DNA from: Mariniphaga sp.
GTDB lineage: Bacteria > Bacteroidota > Bacteroidia > Bacteroidales > Prolixibacteraceae
NCBI GenBank assembly: GCA_010906965.1
Contig: JAAFHB010000007.1
Location: 1 to 53,910, forward strand
Length of the DNA: 53,910 bases
Direction: 5' to 3'
Of this stretch, positions 44,514-51,091 are shown piece after piece. A program made the position numbers and the translations under genes. Positions within the stretch are counted from its first letter, which is position 1; each line of letters opens with the position of its first letter. The notes under the pieces were generated by a model that saw nothing but the letters and a program-made list of their open reading frames with translations, searched no databases and was not told the DNA's origin.

Positions 44514-45305
44514 CTATTTTTTCTGATGCACCTTCACCCAATCCACCACCATACTGGTGCCATCGATTGCATCTGTTACCGGGCCGGCCCAGGTTAAGAT
44601 GGCTTCGCTCAGGTAAACCGGTACCGGACTGTGGCAAAAATCATTTTTCGCCCGCCGCATCACTTTCCCGTCGAAAGAATAAATCAGCGAATCTTTGGTC
44701 CATTCTAATCCATAGGTATGAAATTCCTTCCCAAGATTAACCTGGTTTGTAGATGAAAGGTTAAAAGCCTTACTGAATGACGGATGGGTAGACTTCCCGG
44801 TTACGGGATCGGTAGTAACATCGGTCCAATTATGAATATTTGTGGCCATTTCGGCTGGATAATGCCCTTCATTGATATCAATTTCGAACTTTTTACCTGC
44901 GGTTGGCATGATACCCGTTGTCATCATCCAGAAGGAATTATTTGTGCCGGTTGCCGCCGCATATTTGTAGCGGCACTCAAAATAGCCATACAAAAATTGT
45001 TCTTTAGTCCAGATACTACCCGAGGTCCACTCCTGTCCGCCGCGATTTTCTTTTTTATTGTTCAGATGTAAAAATCCATTCTCAACGACCGCATTTTCCC
45101 GCCAACGACTGCAAAGAATATGGGTATTCGGACCGTTTTGGGAAATCCATTTTGCATCAAGCTGAGCATTTGGATAGTCAAAATCATCACTCCAGACCAG
45201 TTGCCTGGAAGGATTTTTTTGTTGCTGCAGAATAGCAGCGTTTTTTGGGGTGCAACAGCTAAAGATGATAAAAAATGATACGGATGCAATAAATATCTGC
45301 TTCAT
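44514..45305 (-). CDS. GH16 endo-glycanase lipoprotein
   Basis: 263 residues. The N-terminus MKQIFIASVSFFIIFSCCTP has Cys at 17 and 18 after a hydrophobic stretch, consistent with a lipobox and attachment to the outer membrane, perhaps surface-exposed. GH16 beta-jelly-roll motifs: WSDDFDYP (38-45), WTSGSIWTKEQFLYGYFECR (93-112), and the active site FEIDINE, where Glu141, Asp143 and Glu146 make the ExDxxE motif of retaining GH16 enzymes. GH16 cuts beta-1,3- or beta-1,4-galactans, agar-type polymers or glucans. With exo-beta-1,3-galactanase-like neighbours, a beta-galactan endo-hydrolase is plausible. Being the only clear endo-enzyme with a lipid anchor, it likely makes the first cut before SusCD uptake. 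Confidence 0.9.
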   Translation of the reverse strand: MKQIFIASVSFFIIFSCCTPKNAAILQQQKNPSRQLVWSDDFDYPNAQLDAKWISQNGPNTHILCSRWRENAVVENGFLHLNNKKENRGGQEWTSGSIWTKEQFLYGYFECRYKYAAATGTNNSFWMMTTGIMPTAGKKFEIDINEGHYPAEMATNIHNWTDVTTDPVTGKSTHPSFSKAFNLSSTNQVNLGKEFHTYGLEWTKDSLIYSFDGKVMRRAKNDFCHSPVPVYLSEAILTWAGPVTDAIDGTSMVVDWVKVHQKK

Positions 45306-45349
45306 AAGTTGTAATTCTATAATTTGTTATTTTGGCACTTTCTCCTGAT

Positions 45350-46333
45350 TCAATTTCTTAAAACTGTCTGAATCCATTGCCTGATTTGTTGCCGCTGGGG
45401 AGTGTCCCGCAGCAAGACCTGAGATCCGTGATTCACCCATGGCAGGTCAACAATGGTATAGTTTCCAGAGGGATGATGCGCATATATAAATTTTCTTGTA
45501 CCTTCTGCTTCCGTTATCGGGATTAATCCGAGTTCTTTCTTTGCCTCATCGAAGATGCTGATATTCTTCCCTTTGATGGTATTTAACAACGGTTTATCAC
45601 TGCCTTGATGAGGAACACCGCAATGTTCCCCACAAATAAACTGGGGAGTATTACCCAGCCTCAAAAGACGTTCGGCAGCCCGACCCTGCTCTTCTGGTGT
45701 CATTCCCCATAATGTGTGGCCATCATCATAATGGCTGACTGCAATAATAGCCTTCCACATTTTGGCTATTTCGCTGTCGTGCAGACCGATATAATTGCAT
45801 GCAATTGCACCTCTTGAATATCCGGTCAGGATGATCCGAGTCTTATCTCCTCCCCATTTATGGCAAATCAGAGGCACTGCTTCTTTTGCATAGGCAACTG
45901 TCGCTTCAACATCTCCCCACCACCAATCCATGTCCTTTTTATGATCCGTGCTTACAAATGGCAGCACAATCCAGATGAATCCCTTACCACCACTGAGGCC
46001 ATATCCGATACCTTTGTTGTCCATGACACGGGAACCGTTACCAAGATACTCTACGATGACCGGGTACTTTCCGCCCGGAGTCCAGTCGGTCGGAAGATAA
46101 AGTGTATGCGCCACCTCTGTTCCGGTATAGGTTTCAAGGTATTGGAACACGGGTTTTCCGGGAGCAGGATCGCCATTACCTATTAACGGATTCTCCAGAT
46201 CTGCAAGAATAGTTAACACATCGGGATTATTCAGCGATTGAGCTGCTGACCGAAAATTCGCCAGGCATAACCCAAGCACAAGACTGAATAAAAGAGTAAA
46301 ACGCTCAGTTTTTTGACGTATTGGCGTATTCAT
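45350..46333 (-). CDS. Secreted alpha/beta-hydrolase (esterase)
   Basis: 327 residues with a signal peptide-like N-terminus (about 1-31). The fold markers are VIVEYLGNGSR near 92-102 (oxyanion region), nucleophile elbow LTGYSRGAIA with Ser173, and a late His in LPWVNHGSQV (about 308). It is a different esterase from the one at 298-1218 and from the SGNH proteins. The start overlaps the end of the upstream 946-residue protein by 29 bases, pointing to coupled translation, and it lies 44 bases before GH16. Probably removes acyl groups from the polymer so that GH16 can cut; the exact ester is unknown. Confidence 0.7.
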   Translation of the reverse strand: MNTPIRQKTERFTLLFSLVLGLCLANFRSAAQSLNNPDVLTILADLENPLIGNGDPAPGKPVFQYLETYTGTEVAHTLYLPTDWTPGGKYPVIVEYLGNGSRVMDNKGIGYGLSGGKGFIWIVLPFVSTDHKKDMDWWWGDVEATVAYAKEAVPLICHKWGGDKTRIILTGYSRGAIACNYIGLHDSEIAKMWKAIIAVSHYDDGHTLWGMTPEEQGRAAERLLRLGNTPQFICGEHCGVPHQGSDKPLLNTIKGKNISIFDEAKKELGLIPITEAEGTRKFIYAHHPSGNYTIVDLPWVNHGSQVLLRDTPQRQQIRQWIQTVLRN

Positions 46334-49145
46334 TTAATACTATATTTTCAATTTTTCTCCTGCCTCCGTGACGATCTGTAAGAATGATCTCAGCTTCAAA
46401 CATAGTAGCTTTATTGTCGAGTGGAACGCTAAATTCAAAAGGATACACATTGTCAGTAATCGTTCCAAACTTACTTATCAGACTTGCAGAAGCAATAGAA
46501 TTGTCATCTTCAGTAAGGTATATATAAACAGTTTTTGATGCTTTACCCATATTCAATAACATCGCGCGTACTTTTCCGTCTTTTGATTCATAAAAGTCCT
46601 GACTCCAAGCATCTGCTTTTTCGAGAACCAATTGTTGGAAATTTACTTTAGGCACAACATTTTCAATGATAACCGAGGTCATACCATTGGCGGTAACCGT
46701 CAGATCAAACTTTCCATCGATCATCCAGCAAGTTGATTCCTTCCTGTTATCGGCAATCACCCTAACTTTATACTTTTGCCCTTTTATAAGTTCCATTTTT
46801 TCTCCATTTAGCAGCACTTCCGCAGCAACATTTTTACCGCATTGGTTGGTAAATGCAATCATCAGTTTCTTATCCGATCTGGCACTTATATAGTTCAATT
46901 CAACTGAATTTGTTTTCAACAGATTCCCCGGCATCCACAATACTGCTTTTTCTCCATAAAAGGTTCCTTCAGCATGGCCATAAAGCTTGCTCTGTAAATA
47001 GGCATACCCTTCGATAAACTCATTAGGGAAATCAATTGCTTTTTTTGAACGGTACCAGGCATCAGTTACTAAATAATCGAGCAGCAAAGAGGCATGAGGC
47101 ATGATGTGATTATAATGAAACGAATTTACACTCAAATCTTTATGATCTTTCAAAGGGTAATCTTCTTTCTCATAGATTGTTGTGCGGGCTGTATTAATGT
47201 GATAACCCGGGAAATTACGATACCGTCCGATTACCGCTGCTTTAGCTACTTCCCGCAAAAAATTATCATCAGTGTAATAAGCAATACGTAGCATCCACGC
47301 AGCATAATTTGCCATGAATATTGCCCGGTGGCCGGAACATGTACCTGACGATTCAGGAGTCAAACCGATTTCTGATAATCTCCATGCCGGTGCTTTTTCT
47401 TCGGGAGAATACATCTGATGATGACCCTTTCCCATCAGATACCAATATGCAGGTGCCTTTCCATCCTTGTTCACAACAATGCTATCTGTAGGAATCGCAG
47501 GACTCATCCAGGTAAACATGGTGTAACGTCTGGCACCGTCATGCGCCGCATCCAGGTATTTCTTGTCAAGGGTAACTTCATAAAGTTCCAACAAATCAAT
47601 CCATTTAGGTGTAAAACCTGTCCAAAAAAAGCATCCATCACCTTGTGGGTCATTGAAATCTTCTGCTCGTTTGTTTACGCGTGTTGCCAGATATTGATCT
47701 GCACCAAGGATAGCTTCATTCAACATGGCCTTTTCTCCGGTTGCTTTATAAATCCACAATGCATTTTGCCAGGTCTTGCCTTTTGCCTTTACTTCCAAAT
47801 TTCTGATTCGCTCACTCCCATATTCATTATTGGACAATTGAAGCAGGAAAGGCATGCTTTTACCCATGATATTATAAAGGCTCGACATTTCACTCACCGG
47901 AGCAATTGGACCTGCCATTTTTCGGGAGGGAGACTGAATTTTCTGCGTTGAATCAGCACAAAAAAGAAACTTCTCGCGTGAAAGCATGAATTCAATGATC
48001 GGGTATGCTCTTTTTTCAAACATCTCTTTGCGATCAGTTACAATTGCCAGTTCAAGAGGATTTAAACTCGATACGTTTTTTACAGCGCCGGGCACATCTG
48101 TTGCATAAGCACAACCCTTTTCTTCATCAATAAACCAGCTGTATTTTGAAAGAGAATATTCTACGATATTTTCAAAAGTTTTGTTTAGGGTACAAATATC
48201 ATTGCGACGATAATCTTTAAATCCATAAATATTACGTGCAATATCTTCATAAGCTCCGGTCACATTTTGCTTTGAGACATACAATAGAGAATTGAAAGTA
48301 AATGGTTTATTTACCTGCATAAATGATTGAACACCTCCAAAAACCGGTGCTATTATCATCGGAGCTGCTTCACCGTTCTCAGTCCTGAGCGCCACTGCAA
48401 ACCGGCTGTTTTCCAATAACGGAAGGGGTTGAAAAGGGAATTCGTCAGGGTGAGCCACTACTCCCAGGGTATAACCATTTTGCTGAACAAAAGTAGTGGG
48501 AACTGGACATTGAAAAGCCGCAGTAATATAACTCATGTCCGGAAAACGTTTTTCCTGCCAGATCAACGGTTGCCAGATTTCTTCAGCTGACTCAATATTT
48601 ATTTTGGGAGCTCCCACATATACAACTGAGAAATACCCTTTTACTTTAGGAGTAAGCGTATATGTCAACTCCGGGAAACCAAAATCTGAGGTTTTTGTAA
48701 TTTTGGCTTTAAATTCAAACTTATCATTTTTATTGTAAATGAATTCGGCACCAATATTTGTGCGAACCATACTGATTGGTTGAATCAATTCTTTATCAGT
48801 AAGTGCAAACAGATCAGCAGTACGTTCTTGTACCTTTCCGTCAAGAATTCTGTCGTCAAAACCATCACCTGCCTGTTCGACTTTTCGGGTTATTTGCAAT
48901 ATCTGTTTTTTTACAAAGGATGCCTCCCATGTGATTACATTGTATTGCACATTGCTGATGGCTGAAGGCCGCAATGCCATTTTCGGATCTTTTTCACTGA
49001 AATAAATATAAAAATCTCCATTAAACGACCATTCGTTACCATTGGCTTTATAAACAAATGTATCTGACTTCCCTCTGACAAAATAGGAGCCGGCAAATAT
49101 TATCACCAATGTGACAAATAATCTATATTTCAATGAGTTGATCAT
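46305..49145 (-). CDS. Large secreted protein of unrecognised family (helical-barrel glycosidase/lyase-like)
   Basis: 946 residues with an N-terminal signal or membrane segment (about 8-24). I cannot name the family. About 30-330 is beta-rich, reminiscent of the sandwich in front of (alpha/alpha)-barrel enzymes. About 350-740 is helix-rich with repeated aromatic motifs: KTWQNALWIYKATGEKAML, DPQGDGCFFWTGFTPKW, SGTCSGHRAIFMANYAAW and NSFHYNHIMPHASLLLDYL. The C-terminal 200 residues are again beta-rich. The DPQGDGCFFW, ESSGTCSGHR and HYNHIMPH segments carry Asp, Glu, Tyr and His residues that could form an active site. Directly behind SusCD, it is expected to be central to substrate breakdown. 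The helical-toroid layout allows either a GH or a polysaccharide lyase. Confidence 0.5.
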   Translation of the reverse strand: MINSLKYRLFVTLVIIFAGSYFVRGKSDTFVYKANGNEWSFNGDFYIYFSEKDPKMALRPSAISNVQYNVITWEASFVKKQILQITRKVEQAGDGFDDRILDGKVQERTADLFALTDKELIQPISMVRTNIGAEFIYNKNDKFEFKAKITKTSDFGFPELTYTLTPKVKGYFSVVYVGAPKINIESAEEIWQPLIWQEKRFPDMSYITAAFQCPVPTTFVQQNGYTLGVVAHPDEFPFQPLPLLENSRFAVALRTENGEAAPMIIAPVFGGVQSFMQVNKPFTFNSLLYVSKQNVTGAYEDIARNIYGFKDYRRNDICTLNKTFENIVEYSLSKYSWFIDEEKGCAYATDVPGAVKNVSSLNPLELAIVTDRKEMFEKRAYPIIEFMLSREKFLFCADSTQKIQSPSRKMAGPIAPVSEMSSLYNIMGKSMPFLLQLSNNEYGSERIRNLEVKAKGKTWQNALWIYKATGEKAMLNEAILGADQYLATRVNKRAEDFNDPQGDGCFFWTGFTPKWIDLLELYEVTLDKKYLDAAHDGARRYTMFTWMSPAIPTDSIVVNKDGKAPAYWYLMGKGHHQMYSPEEKAPAWRLSEIGLTPESSGTCSGHRAIFMANYAAWMLRIAYYTDDNFLREVAKAAVIGRYRNFPGYHINTARTTIYEKEDYPLKDHKDLSVNSFHYNHIMPHASLLLDYLVTDAWYRSKKAIDFPNEFIEGYAYLQSKLYGHAEGTFYGEKAVLWMPGNLLKTNSVELNYISARSDKKLMIAFTNQCGKNVAAEVLLNGEKMELIKGQKYKVRVIADNRKESTCWMIDGKFDLTVTANGMTSVIIENVVPKVNFQQLVLEKADAWSQDFYESKDGKVRAMLLNMGKASKTVYIYLTEDDNSIASASLISKFGTITDNVYPFEFSVPLDNKATMFEAEIILTDRHGGRRKIENIVLNEYANTSKN

Positions 49146-49263
49146 ATTAATATAATGTTAACATGTTTTGTGAAGTACAACAGGAACTAAAATAAACAGA
49201 AAAAAAGGTTTTTAATTCCTTCCTTCATTTTAAAAATCAATAACCTGAATTTTTAAATTTATC

Positions 49264-49308
49264 TAAAAAAAGGAAAAGCTGGCCACAAACTACCAGCCTT
49301 CCTTTTCT
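49264..49308 (-). terminator. Hairpin terminator/attenuator between SusD and the rest
   Basis: On the minus strand GAAAAGGAAGGCTGG pairs with CCAGCTTTTCC (one bulge) around a 10-base loop and is followed by TTTTTTT (rc of 49266-49272). It lies about 50 bases after the SusD stop. Attenuating hairpins here would let SusCD be made in excess of the enzymes downstream. The rest of 49146-49359 is AT-rich, non-coding and may hold a second promoter. Confidence 0.75.
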
Positions 49309-49359
49309 TAAACTAATTATTCTTTGAAGCTATGTGAAAAAAACCATCTTATCTTACGA

Positions 49360-51057
49360 TTACCAACCTGGATTTTGGCCCAAGCCTGGATTCAAACTTA
49401 ATTCGGTTTCAGAAATCGGCCACAAATAGTCACGATTTTTGTTGAAGTTCGTTAATATCAGCACCCGGTAATCGGTTGAAGGGTGCGGTATATATGAAGC
49501 AACATTATAAATAGGATCTCCATATTCGTCGAAAGTAACAGCAGGATATACATTGAATTCGCCCAATACAGGTCTTCCCATGATTGGTCTGGTCAGTACC
49601 ACTTCGGCACGTTTCCAGCGCAAAAGATCCTGATAACGGAGGTTCTCGTTCCATAGCTCAACTTTACGTTCGGTTCTAACGATCTTTCTCATCTCGGCCT
49701 GACTTAAACCGGCAACCACTGCTGGCATGTTCACATCAGCACGACCACGAACCTGATTAATTGCACTCAAACAATCGGCATCAATCTGATTTAATTCTAT
49801 CTTGGCTTCCGCATAAGTTAGTAATACTTCGGCATAACGACACAACATAAAGGGGGTTTCACACTGTCTAAGGTTGGTCGCATATTTGAAATCGTGATAT
49901 TTACGAACCAGATAACCCGTAAAAGATGTAAAAGCTGTTGAATTATAGCTATCTAAGTTCTTCACTGAGACACCGGCAGCATTCAATGTGTTTGGTTTGT
50001 CTTTGCGGGTATCATAAATAAAACCATTCCACATATCACCAGGAAGTACAAACGAATAGCGAAGACGTGGGTCGCGCTTGTCATACGGTTTGGTTTTATC
50101 GTATAGTGGTGACTCACTTATATTTTTTCCATCAGTACACAAATAGGAGTCCAGCATATTTTGTGTTGGAACGATAACAGTGTAGCCACCAGCTATTGAA
50201 CGGGCACTTATAAAGAGTGGGAAAAGTGTAGCATTATTAGCAGTAACCAGATGACCTTGCGTAAATATTTGTTCCGTATTCAAAGTACTGTTCAGAACTG
50301 CTTCAGTAAACAGAGCAGCATAACTCGGCATAATACTATACTGTTTCGAATCAATTGTAGATTTTGCAGCGGCAGCGGCTGTTGCCCAATCGTTGTTTTG
50401 CAGTGCAGCACGTGCTTTGTAAGCCATTGCAGCACCTGCGGTTACACGACCCAATGTTTTTACGGTTGAACCTGTCAATAACGTAACCGATTGGTCAAAA
50501 TCTGCATAGATTTTCTTTAAAACATCGGCTTTTGCCATGCGTTTCACTGCTTTTCCGTCAGCCGGTGATGTTACAGGTTTATCTACATAAACTACGTCAC
50601 CGAACATATTGGTTAATCGCAAATAATAATAAGCACGCAGGAAGTAAACTTCACCCTGAAACTGTTTGACTTTATCAGCAGCTATTTTACTCTTATTGGC
50701 TTCAATTTTCTCGAGCATCAGGTTACAACGCCCAACCCCCTGATACATTGAAAGCCATAAGGATCTAAAATACCCTTCTTTAAAATCTAAGGTTGACATC
50801 AGATAATTTTGAGCGAAACCACCACCACGGATAAACACCACATCAGATAAGGCATCCCAGCTATACTCTGGAGTCAGATATCCATTGTTCGGTTCTACAA
50901 CAAAAGAGTAACAGGCGTTCACGCCTCCCTGAACTTCGGTTTCATTCGTGTAGAATGTCTCTGCTGAAGGTACATCCAACGGATAGCGTTCCAATGCTTT
51001 GTCACAACCTGTAACAAGCAGTAACACCAAAGAGATATATAATAAATTCTTTTTCAT
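49360..51057 (-). CDS. susD-like: SusD/RagB-family surface glycan-binding lipoprotein
   Basis: 565 residues. The N-terminus ends in LLLVTGCDKALERYPLD with lipobox Cys at 18, so it is an outer-membrane lipoprotein. The rest matches SusD: YFLRAYYYLRLTNMFGDVVYV with tetratricopeptide-like helices, then TYAEAKIELNQIDADCLSAINQVRGRADV, and the C-terminal RKVELWNENLRYQDLLRWKR. It ends with the typical LNPGLGQNPGW. SusD closes like a lid on the SusC barrel and binds oligosaccharide. The gene follows SusC by 34 bases, the standard arrangement. The glycan it binds cannot be predicted from sequence. Confidence 0.97.
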   Translation of the reverse strand: MKKNLLYISLVLLLVTGCDKALERYPLDVPSAETFYTNETEVQGGVNACYSFVVEPNNGYLTPEYSWDALSDVVFIRGGGFAQNYLMSTLDFKEGYFRSLWLSMYQGVGRCNLMLEKIEANKSKIAADKVKQFQGEVYFLRAYYYLRLTNMFGDVVYVDKPVTSPADGKAVKRMAKADVLKKIYADFDQSVTLLTGSTVKTLGRVTAGAAMAYKARAALQNNDWATAAAAAKSTIDSKQYSIMPSYAALFTEAVLNSTLNTEQIFTQGHLVTANNATLFPLFISARSIAGGYTVIVPTQNMLDSYLCTDGKNISESPLYDKTKPYDKRDPRLRYSFVLPGDMWNGFIYDTRKDKPNTLNAAGVSVKNLDSYNSTAFTSFTGYLVRKYHDFKYATNLRQCETPFMLCRYAEVLLTYAEAKIELNQIDADCLSAINQVRGRADVNMPAVVAGLSQAEMRKIVRTERKVELWNENLRYQDLLRWKRAEVVLTRPIMGRPVLGEFNVYPAVTFDEYGDPIYNVASYIPHPSTDYRVLILTNFNKNRDYLWPISETELSLNPGLGQNPGW

Positions 51058-51091
51058 ATCGCAATTTTTTTATTTCTTATCTTTAAATTCA

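Noticed and set aside
48540..48555. GGAAAACGTTTTTCC-like palindrome resembling the LacI-type operators
   Set aside because: It sits inside the coding sequence of the 946-residue protein and lacks flanking symmetry; most likely chance.
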